From assembly GCA_016704325.1 (NCBI GenBank), contig JADJAG010000005.1, forward strand, positions 372,001 through 436,000: 64,000 nucleotides of DNA, in the 5' to 3' direction. The position numbers and the translations under genes are program-made. Below, in pieces: positions 8,300-18,086 of this stretch (positions within the stretch are counted from its first letter, which is position 1; the number at the start of each line of letters is the position of its first letter). Source of the stretch: Chitinophagaceae bacterium (GTDB lineage: Bacteria; Bacteroidota; Bacteroidia; Chitinophagales; UBA10324). Below the pieces are notes generated by a model, which was not told the DNA's origin, made no database searches, and worked only from the letters and a program-made list of their open reading frames with translations.

Positions 8300-9571
8300 A
8301 TGGCTAACCTGGTGAATATTAAAATTGATGGCAAAAATATCCAGGCACCGGAAGGCAAAAACCTGATGCTTGTTGCCCGTGAAAATGGAATCTTCATTCC
8401 CTCACTTTGTTATTACGAACATATAGAACCGCCCTTGGGTACTTGCCGAACCTGCACCTGCAAGATTAATGGAAAATACGGACCTGCCTGCACAGAGAAA
8501 GTGCATGAAGGACTGACGGTGGAGGTGGATTCCGCAGAATTGATCGATACCAGAAAGGCATTGGTGGAGATGATGTTTGCTGAGGGTAATCACATTTGCC
8601 CGGCATGTGAGAAAAGCGGCAATTGCGATTTGCAGCATATGGGTTATGAACTGGGAATAGCCGTTACCCGCTTTCCTCATTTATTTAAAGACAGGATTAT
8701 TGATTATAAACCATCACGAATGGTGATGGAGCATAACCGTTGCATCAAGTGCAAGAGATGTGTGGAAGAAGTGTTTACTGATGACGGGAAAAGGGTGTTT
8801 AATTATATGAACAGGGGCAATGAAACCTTTGTAGGGGTGGACTATATACAAGAGGCAAAACTGAGTGAGGCTCAGGCTATCAATGCAATGAAGATTTGCC
8901 CGACGGGAGCCATTATTGTGCGCGGTGTAAGTATGACAGCACCTTTTGGTGACCGCGAATTTGACCAGCAATCCACTCAGCAGAAAAAGGTTTTGAAAAA
9001 ACCAACACTAAACAGACCGGCTATAACAGAAAAAAAAATTATAGCTACTGTTTCATTGGCTGGTTGTTTTGGGTGTCATATGTCGATGCTGGACATTGAT
9101 ACTGAATTGCTGGATGTGATAGAACTGGTTTCATTCGATAAGTCGCCGCTTACTGATTTTAAACAATTCACCACAAGATGCCATATAGGACTTGTGGAGG
9201 GTGGGTGTTGCAATTCAGAGAATGTAGAGACACTTAGGAAGTTCAGGGAACATTGCGATATACTAGTTGCTCTGGGAGAGTGTTCAGTTTGGGGAGGTTT
9301 ACCTTCTATGCGCAATTCGATTCCTTTAAGCGAATGCCTGGAAGAAGCATATCTTAATTCAGTTACCAATGAACCCGGAGGGAATATTATTCCTTATCAT
9401 GAAGACTTACCTAAAATACTGGACAGGGTATATGCATGCAATGAAATTGTGAAAATAGATTACTATATCCCCGGATGTCCTCCATCCGCTAATCATATCT
9501 GGAAGGCAGTCAAGAATTTGTTGTGGGGAGAGGAGTACTCCATACTTTATTCGGAGTTTAAGTACGATTAA
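8300..9571 (+). CDS. hoxUY: HoxU-HoxY fusion: diaphorase Fe-S subunit joined to hydrogenase small subunit
   Basis: One 423-residue reading frame covers two subunits that are normally separate, HoxU (about 234 residues) and HoxY (about 209). Residues 1-217 are HoxU: [2Fe-2S] ligands C37, C49, C52 and C64, a His/Cys [4Fe-4S] set H98, C100, C103 and C109, and a further [4Fe-4S] set C148, C151, C154 and C200. A polar linker (about 218-245) rich in Q, K and P follows. Residues 246-423 are HoxY with proximal cluster ligands C256/C259, C328 (GECSVWGG) and C393 (PGCPP). All expected ligands of both halves are present and no start or stop separates them. The gene lies between hoxF and hoxH, so electrons would pass from HoxY to HoxU within one chain. 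Confidence 0.93.
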   Translation: MANLVNIKIDGKNIQAPEGKNLMLVARENGIFIPSLCYYEHIEPPLGTCRTCTCKINGKYGPACTEKVHEGLTVEVDSAELIDTRKALVEMMFAEGNHICPACEKSGNCDLQHMGYELGIAVTRFPHLFKDRIIDYKPSRMVMEHNRCIKCKRCVEEVFTDDGKRVFNYMNRGNETFVGVDYIQEAKLSEAQAINAMKICPTGAIIVRGVSMTAPFGDREFDQQSTQQKKVLKKPTLNRPAITEKKIIATVSLAGCFGCHMSMLDIDTELLDVIELVSFDKSPLTDFKQFTTRCHIGLVEGGCCNSENVETLRKFREHCDILVALGECSVWGGLPSMRNSIPLSECLEEAYLNSVTNEPGGNIIPYHEDLPKILDRVYACNEIVKIDYYIPGCPPSANHIWKAVKNLLWGEEYSILYSEFKYD

Positions 9572-9586
9572 AAAATGCATTAAATC

Positions 9587-11038
9587 ATGAACAAGAAAAT
9601 CACCATTGATCCGGTAACCAGGGTAGAAGGCCATGGACGAGTTACTATTCATCTTGATGAATACGGACAGGTTAAGGACACATTTTTTCATATTGTTGAG
9701 TTTCGTGGATTTGAAAGATTTATTCAGGGACATCCCTATTGGGAAGCGCCGGTGCTCGTGCAGCGGCTATGCGGTATTTGCCCGGTTAGCCACCACCTGG
9801 CAGCAGCAAAGGCAATAGATCAGTTGGTAGGCATCGATCCTAAGGATCTTTCACCGGCTGCTTATAAGTTGCGCAGGTTATTGCATTTCGGACAGATATT
9901 TCAATCACATGCCTTGCATTTTTTCTATCTCGCATCTCCGGACCTGCTCTTTGGTGCCGATGCTCCGGTAGAAAAAAGAAATGTGGTGGCTGTTGCCATG
10001 GAGAACCGTGAACTGGCCACAAAAGGAATACTCATGCGCAAATTCGGACAAGAAATTATCAAAGCAATTGCCGGCAAAAGGATTCATGGTATTGTTGCTG
10101 TTCCCGGGGGAGTTTATAAGACCTTTAGCAAGGAGGAAAGAGATTATTTTCTTGATGGAAAGAATATAGAAAGTGTGGATACCATGATAGAATGGTCACA
10201 AACTATTGTGCAGTTCATCAAAGATTACCATGAGCAACACCGGAAATTTCTAGATGAATTTGCCCAGTTTCCTTCCGGTCATTTAGGTATGGTGAATGAG
10301 GAAGGCGGGTTGGAGATGTATGATGGCAAGCTTAGGGCTATTGACAGTGAAGGGGTTGTTACCCTGAATGATATAGCTACCGATGATTATGAAAAGTATT
10401 TCTCAGAAGCTGTTGCGCAATGGTCTTATATGAAGTTTCCTTACCTGAAAGAAGTAGGACGTGAAAACGGATGGAACAGGGTAGGCCCATTGGCACGGAT
10501 GAATATTTGTGATTTTATCCCAACTCCGTTGGCTGACAAAGCCAGGCAGGAGTTTATTGCATTTACCGGAAAAAAAGTCAACAATAGTACCATGTATTCT
10601 CATTGGGCAAGACTTATTGAAATACTCCATTGTGCAGAAGTGATTAAGGAATTGTTGTATGATCCTGACATTCTTAGTGATGACCTCGTGCGCACCGGAA
10701 CACCTCGTCTGAAAGGCATTGGCATCATTGAAGCACCGCGTGGTACACTTACACATCATTATGAAATAGATGATAAAGGAATGATAATAAGCTGTAACCT
10801 TATTGTTTCGACTACACATAACAATGATGCTATGAACCAGGCAGTACGATGGGTGGCCAACAATGTCATCAGTAGAAAAGGAACCATTACTGATAGCATG
10901 CTGAACCAGGTGGAAGTAGCGATACGTGCTTATGATCCTTGCTTAAGTTGCGCTACACAAGCATTGGGTAAAATGCCGCTGAAAGCAGAATTGTATAATC
11001 ATAACGGACAACTGATAGATGAAAGATTCAGAAATTAA
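9587..11038 (+). CDS. hoxH: NAD-reducing [NiFe] hydrogenase large subunit HoxH
   Basis: HoxH holds the Ni-Fe(CN)2CO active site that splits or forms H2. The 483 residues fit group 3d enzymes (Ralstonia HoxH 488). The nickel ligands are C62 and C65 in RLCGICPVSHH and C452 and C455 in DPCLSC. RVEGHGR near the start is the usual large-subunit signature. The C-terminal motif reads DPCLSCATQALG. The family has His where Q458 stands, and that His is the residue after which the maturation protease cuts. The tail after Q458 is 25 residues, close to the 24 removed from Ralstonia HoxH, so processing probably still occurs. The 3' end overlaps hoxW by 20 bases. Confidence 0.95.
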   Translation: MNKKITIDPVTRVEGHGRVTIHLDEYGQVKDTFFHIVEFRGFERFIQGHPYWEAPVLVQRLCGICPVSHHLAAAKAIDQLVGIDPKDLSPAAYKLRRLLHFGQIFQSHALHFFYLASPDLLFGADAPVEKRNVVAVAMENRELATKGILMRKFGQEIIKAIAGKRIHGIVAVPGGVYKTFSKEERDYFLDGKNIESVDTMIEWSQTIVQFIKDYHEQHRKFLDEFAQFPSGHLGMVNEEGGLEMYDGKLRAIDSEGVVTLNDIATDDYEKYFSEAVAQWSYMKFPYLKEVGRENGWNRVGPLARMNICDFIPTPLADKARQEFIAFTGKKVNNSTMYSHWARLIEILHCAEVIKELLYDPDILSDDLVRTGTPRLKGIGIIEAPRGTLTHHYEIDDKGMIISCNLIVSTTHNNDAMNQAVRWVANNVISRKGTITDSMLNQVEVAIRAYDPCLSCATQALGKMPLKAELYNHNGQLIDERFRN

Positions 11039-11543
11039 TACCGGCAAGCTTCTCCTTGTAGGTATCGGTAATAATGGGCGGGGTGATGATGGTTTGGGTT
11101 GGAAATTTTTGGACCATTTCAGGGAATTAACCGGTGATCAGATTGAACTTGAATACCGATACCAGTTACAGGTGGAAGATGCGGAACTAATTAGTCACTA
11201 TGAAACTGTAGTTTTCATTGATGCTTCCCATCAGCAATTGCAGGAAGGATTCGAAGTAAGACAATGTGAAGCGGGAAATCATTATTATTTTTCTTCACAT
11301 CTTCAAAGCCCCGAAGCGATCTTATACCTGGCGCAGGTAATTTTTAATAAATCTCCAAAAGCATATACTTTGGCTATTAGCGGTGTAAATTGGGAATTAA
11401 CGACTTCAATTAGTGAAACGGCAGCAAGTAACCTTCACTGTGCAATGATATTTTTTGAACATGCTTTTTTACCTGCCATTGTGCCTTTTTTTAAAGCGCA
11501 CAATATGGGTAACAAATCAAAGAGTAAGTGGATAGTTTCATAG
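11019..11543 (+). CDS. hoxW: HoxH maturation endopeptidase HoxW
   Basis: A 174-residue member of the HyaD/HybD/HoxW peptidase family, which removes the C-terminal tail of the large subunit once nickel has been inserted. It begins with LLLVGIGNNGRGDDGLGWKF, matching the conserved GxGNxxxxDDGxG. D24 in that motif, D68 (VFIDAS) and H94 (SSHLQSPEA) fit the three nickel-sensing positions known from HybD. It starts inside the end of hoxH, a 20-base overlap that implies translational coupling. The neighbouring substrate has Gln at the cleavage position, so this protease must accept Gln-Ala if HoxH matures. Family assignment is confident and specificity is inferred from position. Confidence 0.88.
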   Translation: MKDSEINTGKLLLVGIGNNGRGDDGLGWKFLDHFRELTGDQIELEYRYQLQVEDAELISHYETVVFIDASHQQLQEGFEVRQCEAGNHYYFSSHLQSPEAILYLAQVIFNKSPKAYTLAISGVNWELTTSISETAASNLHCAMIFFEHAFLPAIVPFFKAHNMGNKSKSKWIVS

Positions 11544-11627
11544 TCTCCCGCGATATTCAGCAATAAGATCCGTGTTAAGGGTAAATGCTTTATTTTGCAC
11601 TTTCATTTTTCCTTAAAACAAGAAAAC

Positions 11628-13748
11628 ATGAGATTTTTTACTTTGGCATGCATCGCTACATTTGCATTTTTGAACTCATTCTACATTGATGCAATTGCAC
11701 AGTTTAGCTATGTGTCACCGGTTCCGGGAAGTAACTATCATCACCCGGAAGTTGGGATTATTTTAAAGACCGGGGAAATGATGGATGCACCATCTTTGAA
11801 AGCATCATTAATAACAGTTACGGGCTCTGTAAGCGGGCAGCATGTTTGCCGGGTTGTGTTATCAAAGGATGGAAAAACCATCCTTATCAATTCGATTAGG
11901 AAGTTTGCAGAAGGAGAAGAGGTGGCGGTAGTTATTGCAGATGGCTTCCGAAAAAGCAATGGTGATATGATTACCGGTGTTTCATTTTTATTTAGTATCC
12001 GGCCGGCATATACCTCTTCCGACCTGGAAAGTATCAGGTTGGCACGTCAGTATGCCAGTGATATTGAATGGATGGATGCCGGAATTTCGCCTGATGCAAA
12101 TACGGGGGATGTGGTGAGAGATCTCTGTGAAATGCCAGATTATGTAATTACAGCAACAGGCAATGAACTCAAACATGATGTTTTTTACTACAATTTCAGA
12201 GGAGGAACCGGTTGCTTTGGCAAATCAATAATCAGCAATGAAGGAGACTCTTTGTATGCCACATTTGATGAAGAACGCGGTATAAGTTTTACTATTAACA
12301 AGAATGGTTACCTGACTTACTATAACTATGTTGATAGTTGTTTTGATATGATGGATTCATCATATAATGTGGTGAAGCAGTATTTCATGGGTAACGGCTA
12401 CCGGGCCGATGAGCATGAGTTTTTAGTTTTCCCGAATGGCCATAGTTTCTTGTTTTGTTATGACATTCACCCCAATCTTGATTTGTCAGATCTTGGCGGG
12501 CTGGATACGGTTGATGTGATTGGTTGTGTAATCCAGGAATTGGATGCTGACCAGAATGTGATTTTTGAATGGAGGACATGGGATCATATGATGTATACTG
12601 ATGCAATCGGATGGGCGTATATCGCAGTTACGCAGGGCCAGGCAATTTTTGACTGGATACATGCTAATTCTATGGAGCTGGATGGAGATGGTAACCTGCT
12701 TTTATCATCCAGGCACCTGTGCGAGATTACGAAGATTAATGTTTCAACCGGTGAAATGATGTGGAGAATGGGTGGAGACAATAACCAGTTCACCTTTGTA
12801 AATGATATAGACGCTACTCACTTCAGCGGGCAACATGATTTTCGAAGACTGGAAAATGGAAACTATACACTATTTAATAATGGAAATAATGTAACACCTA
12901 ATATTTCAAGTGCTAAAGAGTATCAGCTTGATCAGGTTAACAAAGTAGCCACATTGGTCTGGTCTTACAAGCATCCAATGATAGGGACCACTAATGTATT
13001 TGGTCCGGCAATGGGGAGTGCGCAACGGCTTTCTAATGGAAATACTTTTATTAACTGGGGATTGTTGTCTTCAAACGTACCGCAGGTGCCACGCTTCACA
13101 GAAGTGGACGCTGCAGGTAATATTGTGTGGGAGTTTAATTTTGATGGAGAGTATTATATCTGCTACCGTGCCTATAAATTTGACTGGAACAGGTGTGCTC
13201 CTGTAGCAGACTCCATGTTGCAATTAAACTATATAACAGCAGATTCGGCAATACTTAGCTGGGCTCAACCGAATTTCAGCTCGTCCTATATTTTCGAGTA
13301 CAAACTGGAGTCGGCTACTGACTGGATTTCAATTCCTGTAGCTGACAATACTATAACGCTTGATAACCTTCAGCCTGATTCCGCTTACCTATGGAGAGTA
13401 CAGTCTGTTTGTTCATCGATTGAAGAGACTTCTGCTTATTCCGGCATAGCTGCTTTTAATACATTAAGTACGACAGTATTGTTAGCATCCGGTGAAGTAA
13501 TGGGACTATCCGTATTCCCAAATCCAGTTGACCAGTATCTCACTATTAGTTTCCAGGTAGAAGTGAGCGGACCTGTTTCTGTTTCCGTTGTAAACCTTCC
13601 AGGCGAAACTGTGCTTTATGAATCATGGACCACTTCGGCAGGACTTAACAGGAAGGTTATAAATACTTCCAAACTAACTGCCGGCGTCTATACTATTTCA
13701 TTAAAAAATGATCAATCAATCTTGAGAAAGCAGGTAATCATTCATTAA
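11628..13748 (+). CDS. Secreted arylsulfotransferase-like propeller protein with T9SS sorting domain
   Basis: A large secreted protein of 706 residues from the ATG at 11628; an upstream ATG at 11595 would put eleven extra residues before the signal peptide (MRFFTLACIATFAFL). After an Ig-like/Big_5-type N-terminal domain (to about residue 130) comes a beta-propeller of the ASST type with the signatures DWIHANSMELDGDGN, LLLSSRHL, WRMGG and SGQHDFRRLENGNY. A fibronectin III-like domain follows, then a type A T9SS C-terminal domain (VFPNPVDQYL, ending in RKQVIIH). ASST enzymes move sulfate between phenols; whether this one is active cannot be said. It lies 84 bases after hoxW but is unlikely to be functionally linked. 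Confidence 0.75.
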   Translation: MRFFTLACIATFAFLNSFYIDAIAQFSYVSPVPGSNYHHPEVGIILKTGEMMDAPSLKASLITVTGSVSGQHVCRVVLSKDGKTILINSIRKFAEGEEVAVVIADGFRKSNGDMITGVSFLFSIRPAYTSSDLESIRLARQYASDIEWMDAGISPDANTGDVVRDLCEMPDYVITATGNELKHDVFYYNFRGGTGCFGKSIISNEGDSLYATFDEERGISFTINKNGYLTYYNYVDSCFDMMDSSYNVVKQYFMGNGYRADEHEFLVFPNGHSFLFCYDIHPNLDLSDLGGLDTVDVIGCVIQELDADQNVIFEWRTWDHMMYTDAIGWAYIAVTQGQAIFDWIHANSMELDGDGNLLLSSRHLCEITKINVSTGEMMWRMGGDNNQFTFVNDIDATHFSGQHDFRRLENGNYTLFNNGNNVTPNISSAKEYQLDQVNKVATLVWSYKHPMIGTTNVFGPAMGSAQRLSNGNTFINWGLLSSNVPQVPRFTEVDAAGNIVWEFNFDGEYYICYRAYKFDWNRCAPVADSMLQLNYITADSAILSWAQPNFSSSYIFEYKLESATDWISIPVADNTITLDNLQPDSAYLWRVQSVCSSIEETSAYSGIAAFNTLSTTVLLASGEVMGLSVFPNPVDQYLTISFQVEVSGPVSVSVVNLPGETVLYESWTTSAGLNRKVINTSKLTAGVYTISLKNDQSILRKQVIIH

Positions 13749-13789
13749 GTAAAAAAAATCAGCGTATTGTATAAGCATAAAGCTAAAGG

Positions 13790-15820
13790 CTATTGTCTGA
13801 ATAGCTTAGCAAGAGTAGTCATACCCTGATAATTAATTTGAAGTACATATAATCCCGAAGGTTGATCATTCAGGTCAACCGTAATACTATTTATACCCGC
13901 AATAACAGTTGTATTCCCGCTGTGAACTATTGCGCCTCTTACGTCAAACACGAGATAGGTTAGCATTGATGTTGCTTTTGCGGCAAACTCAATATTAAAC
14001 AGGTCATCAGAAGGATTTGGGTATACATGCAGTGTTTCTCTTAAATCCGATGTATTAAATGAAGCATGATTGGATATTGATGTTTCACGTAATTCATTAC
14101 AGCGATAATGAAAGGAAGAGCTGTCAATAAAACGTGCCAGGACACCATCAATACCGCCGTGATAGTTACCATACAACTTGTGAATGGCAGTTCCCAATTG
14201 CGGTCCAATATCTATGCTCCTTGAATTGAAGGCTATATACATTTCTCCATACTTACTGAGACTGAAAGAAGGATTGTAACTCAATTGATTCTCTCCATTT
14301 ACTTCATTACCGGAACCACCAATGAAAGTTGAAAATATGAGTGTTTGTCCTATTGCTGCGTCAGTCAGTTCAGCAATGAATGCATCCCCAACGGTACCAG
14401 GACAATAATTTAATCCGGTTTTGCCATTGATATAACTCATTAGGGGGTCTTTCAGCGGATAAACGCTAAAGGAATCCGGGTTGGGATTTGGGAGACAACT
14501 TTCTTTTTGTGAACTATAGGTAATGCCGCTTATAAGCACATGGTCTTTTTCTGCTCCCTTTCTCCAGGCCAATCCTACAGACTCCTCATCTGCATAGCCG
14601 CCAAAGTAAGTGCCCCATATTGGGTAGCCACCTTCATTAGGTATCTTAATTACAAATGCATCATTCTGTCCATTATGAGTATTATCGTATCCGTTAGTCC
14701 AAACAAGATTTCCGCTATTAGTTTGACCTATAAGCATGATATTTCCGTAAGTGTCTACATCCATATCACGAGCCCTTTCTATCCCGTTTCCACCGATATA
14801 GGTACACCACGTTTTGGTATAGATGCCATCCAAATCATCATCCTCCCATTTACCCACAAAGCCATCAAGATCTCCTCCGATAGTAAGGTCAAAACCATTT
14901 CCTATTGCAATGCCGGTGGCACTAGGCGTGGTACCGTCTACAAAAATATCGGGAGCTCCGACACCCTTTTGATAAATTGAAATACCATGACAACGATCTT
15001 TTCCAGCGCCACCTATATAGGTAAAGAATTCAAGGCTATGAAGATCAGCGGAGAAAGCTGCCAGGAATCCATCACCTGCACCTTCAAAAGAAGTATCATC
15101 CACATGAAGTGCTCCTTTGTGCAAATCCACGCTTTCAGTATAGCCTGTTATATATACTATATGATTGCAAACTGCTATTCCCAGTACCTGATCTACTTTT
15201 TCACTCAGGGTATCGGTACCGCCGAAATAAGTCCAGCGCTGCAGATCACCTTTCTGATCATATTTTGCGATAAAACCATCCCATGAACCAACTGGCGTAG
15301 CACGAAACGGTGTGTCACCTCCATCGCAAACAATTGCTTCCGGTATTATGCCATTCGTTTTCATTTCCCCAGCCACATATACAAAGGTGTTTCCATCGTC
15401 ATCATAGTCAAGTGCCAGTGAATAGCCATAATCTGTCTTCTTTTTATTGCCTAAATATCTTGACCACAACAATTCACCGCATTGATTATACTTTGCAATC
15501 ATTACATCACCCTTTCCATACGACAACAGGTTACCCTGGCAAGCGGCGCTTGTGCCGATGCTGGAGCGTGTTCTACCAACAACATAAATGTTTTCAGGAT
15601 TTTTATTATCGACCTTGATGTCATCTATTAGTTCATCATCTGCAAAATTCCAACCAGTGCTGTCATCACTAAAATAAGCTCCCCAATCTACAATATTGTA
15701 TTGTGCATACAATGATGGAGATGTCAGGAGAATTGTTAGTCCTATGTTCAATAAAAAACGTATTGTACAAACGTCCTTATACTGAACCAGTTTGAAATAT
15801 AACATTTTGGAGAATGACAT
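13790..15820 (-). CDS. SBBP-repeat beta-propeller protein with T9SS sorting domain
   Basis: A 676-residue surface or secreted protein. The N-terminus has a basic stretch and hydrophobic core ending in SLYAQ, a signal peptide. Repeated units such as GDVMIAKYNQCGELLWSRYLG, DGFIAKYDQKGDLQRWTYFGG and DGFLAAFSADLHSLEFFTYIGG are SBBP (seven-bladed propeller) repeats. The C-terminus (LHVYPNPSDDLFNIEF, ending TLAKLFRQ) is a T9SS type A sorting domain. It converges with the arylsulfotransferase-like gene. Its ligand is unknown; such proteins are common T9SS cargo in Bacteroidota. Several in-frame Met codons lie before the signal core, so the exact start is uncertain. Confidence 0.75.
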   Translation of the reverse strand: MSFSKMLYFKLVQYKDVCTIRFLLNIGLTILLTSPSLYAQYNIVDWGAYFSDDSTGWNFADDELIDDIKVDNKNPENIYVVGRTRSSIGTSAACQGNLLSYGKGDVMIAKYNQCGELLWSRYLGNKKKTDYGYSLALDYDDDGNTFVYVAGEMKTNGIIPEAIVCDGGDTPFRATPVGSWDGFIAKYDQKGDLQRWTYFGGTDTLSEKVDQVLGIAVCNHIVYITGYTESVDLHKGALHVDDTSFEGAGDGFLAAFSADLHSLEFFTYIGGAGKDRCHGISIYQKGVGAPDIFVDGTTPSATGIAIGNGFDLTIGGDLDGFVGKWEDDDLDGIYTKTWCTYIGGNGIERARDMDVDTYGNIMLIGQTNSGNLVWTNGYDNTHNGQNDAFVIKIPNEGGYPIWGTYFGGYADEESVGLAWRKGAEKDHVLISGITYSSQKESCLPNPNPDSFSVYPLKDPLMSYINGKTGLNYCPGTVGDAFIAELTDAAIGQTLIFSTFIGGSGNEVNGENQLSYNPSFSLSKYGEMYIAFNSRSIDIGPQLGTAIHKLYGNYHGGIDGVLARFIDSSSFHYRCNELRETSISNHASFNTSDLRETLHVYPNPSDDLFNIEFAAKATSMLTYLVFDVRGAIVHSGNTTVIAGINSITVDLNDQPSGLYVLQINYQGMTTLAKLFRQ

Positions 15821-16056
15821 AGTATGAGGTTAGGTCAATAGCAATTCATTTAAAAAGATGTACGAAAAAAAAGCAGGTGCAGGTATGAATCGTGGTAAAA
15901 ATACACTCTAAAATACGATATTAACTGTTACAAAATACCGGCCAACCGGCTCTGCAATTTAGAGTGTAAATTTATACTGATTGTAATTAACAAGGGTACA
16001 GCCTTAATAAGCGGTATCTGTCTTAAGTCTGTAATGGAAACTATAGGTGAAGATTG

Positions 16057-17745
16057 TTAGTAACGGTTTCTCTCCTTAGGTTTAGAGAAAGATTGGCCTT
16101 TGCGATGTGGTTTCTTATCGCGTCGTTCTTCGTTTTCATTTTGAACTTCAACACGAATTCGTCTTCCGCGATAAGAGGCGCCCTTAAATGCATGCACCAC
16201 AGGATTCATATGCTGATCTTCAACATAAAAGAAAGAATAGGCGCCCTTGAGTTTCAGGTTCATAATTTCCTTTCCTTTCAATTGTGTTGCCTGACGGATG
16301 ATGCCCAGTAATTTTTCTTCTGTTAATTCATCCATTTTGCCCAGGTTAATAAACATGCGCTGGCCGATTTGTGAGGAATTTGCCTCATAATCACGATCAC
16401 GGTAGGAAGAAGTACGTTCCTGAATATTCAAATCGCGGGCACCGCGATAATAATCCAGGAACCGGTTGAATTCGATAGATGCAAATCTTTTAATTACTTC
16501 TTCTTTACTTAGATCTTTGAACTCCTCCATCACAGAGGGCATGAAGGGTGACATCTCTTTTTCATTAACCGTTACCCCGTGCACTCGTTTTATAAGGGCG
16601 AGTAATTGTTGTTCACAAACCTGCAATCCGGTAGGTACTTTTTTACGTTCAAATTTTGTCTGGATCTTCTTTTCTAATTGGCGGATCTTTGAAATGTCAC
16701 GGTCATCAATCAGGACCATGGAAATGCCGGTTTTCCCGGCGCGGGCAGTTCGTCCGCTACGGTGTGTATAAAAATCCATATCATCCGGCAGATGGAGGTT
16801 GATAATATGGGAAACATCATTCACATCGATACCACGGGCAGCAACATCTGTTGCAACAAGCAATTGGAGTGTCCTGCTTTTAAAGGCGCGCATTACCTTA
16901 TCACGCTGCGCCTGCTGCAGGTCACCATGCAGCGAGTCAGCATTGTATCCGTCTTTAATCAATGTTTCAGCAATCTGCTGTGTTTCGGCTTTGGTTCGGC
17001 AGAAGATAATGCCATAGATATCAGGCGTAAAGTCAACAATACGTTTCAATGCCGCATATTTCTCACGGCTGGGTACTACAAAATATTGATGTTCGATGTT
17101 TTCGTTGGATGTATTCGCTGTGCCAATCTGGACTTCGAATGGATTGGACATGTATTTTTTGGAGATCCTCCGGATTTCTGCCGGCATGGTCGCAGAGAAC
17201 AGCCACGTCAGTTTTTCAGCGGGTGTAGATTTTAATATTTCATCGAGGTCTTCCTGGAATCCCATATTCAGCATCTCATCGGCTTCGTCCAGCACAACAT
17301 AGCTTATGGTGTTCAGGTTTACGGCTTTCCGCCCTATGAGGTCAATTAATCGACCCGGTGTGGCTACCACTATCTGTACTCCGTTTCGGATGGTACGCAT
17401 TTGTTCCATAATTCCCGCGCCACCATATACTGCCACAATTTTAATGGAGGGAATTCTCCGGGCATAACTCTTAAGATCACTGGTAATTTGCATGCATAGT
17501 TCTCGGGTAGGTGCAAGCACCAAAGCCTGAGTATGGGCCAGGTCCGGGTTAATTTGTTGAATCAAAGGGAGTCCAAATGCAGCGGTTTTACCGGTACCTG
17601 TTTGAGCAAGTGCAATCAGGTCGCGTGCATTAACCAGCAGCGATGGGATCACTTTTTCCTGAATGGGAGTGGGGGTGATAAAGCCCATTGTTTCTATAGC
17701 CTCCAAAATTGGCTGGGAGAGCCCGAGGTCTGAAAAGGATTGCAT
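16057..17745 (-). CDS. deaD: DEAD-box RNA helicase with DbpA-type RNA-binding domain (DeaD/CsdA-like)
   Basis: An ATP-dependent RNA helicase of about 562 residues. The motifs in order are the Q-motif (GFITPTPIQEKVIP), AQTGTGKT, PTRELC, ATPGRLIDL, DEAD in VLDEADEML, SAT in FSATMP, and HRSGRTARAG. A DbpA-type RNA-binding fold follows (EKLLGIIRQATQLKGKEI to GASYRGRRIRVEV) and then a basic tail. It probably acts in ribosome assembly and cold adaptation. The ATG at 17743-17745 (MQSFSDLGLSQPILEAI) fits the family N-terminus; a longer start at 17787 adds 14 unlikely residues. It is a single gene between two secreted-protein genes on the same strand. Confidence 0.92.
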   Translation of the reverse strand: MQSFSDLGLSQPILEAIETMGFITPTPIQEKVIPSLLVNARDLIALAQTGTGKTAAFGLPLIQQINPDLAHTQALVLAPTRELCMQITSDLKSYARRIPSIKIVAVYGGAGIMEQMRTIRNGVQIVVATPGRLIDLIGRKAVNLNTISYVVLDEADEMLNMGFQEDLDEILKSTPAEKLTWLFSATMPAEIRRISKKYMSNPFEVQIGTANTSNENIEHQYFVVPSREKYAALKRIVDFTPDIYGIIFCRTKAETQQIAETLIKDGYNADSLHGDLQQAQRDKVMRAFKSRTLQLLVATDVAARGIDVNDVSHIINLHLPDDMDFYTHRSGRTARAGKTGISMVLIDDRDISKIRQLEKKIQTKFERKKVPTGLQVCEQQLLALIKRVHGVTVNEKEMSPFMPSVMEEFKDLSKEEVIKRFASIEFNRFLDYYRGARDLNIQERTSSYRDRDYEANSSQIGQRMFINLGKMDELTEEKLLGIIRQATQLKGKEIMNLKLKGAYSFFYVEDQHMNPVVHAFKGASYRGRRIRVEVQNENEERRDKKPHRKGQSFSKPKERNRY

Positions 17746-18011
17746 TAAAGGAGAGTTAAGGTGATTCGGTGAGTAATTAAGCGCCAAAGGTACGGTCTAT
17801 TAGGCAAATTAGAGAATGGTGGTGGAATATAGTTTCCGGTTAATATTGATTAATGGATTAATCATGGATTGCCATTTCTGCGAAAGGGTACTAGCAGGAT
17901 TGTGAATTTCAGCGAGGAATTTGAAGAAAGATAGTTAAAATGAACTGCTTTATCGTATGTGATTTCTTATATTACACTATGAGTACCTACTCAGAAATAA
18001 TAATTTACAAA

Positions 18012-18055
18012 TAGCATCAATTTATTGACCTATTTCAGTCAATAAATTGATGCTA
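18012..18055 (-). terminator. Perfect 18-bp stem-loop after the LamG gene
   Basis: TAGCATCAATTTATTGAC at 18012-18029 and its exact complement at 18038-18055 form an 18-bp stem with an 8-base loop. It lies 32 bases past the stop of the minus-strand LamG gene. The T-run is weak, so it may protect the 3' end rather than terminate on its own. Confidence 0.65.
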
Positions 18056-18086
18056 AATAAATAACCTTTAGTAATTTATATAATGA

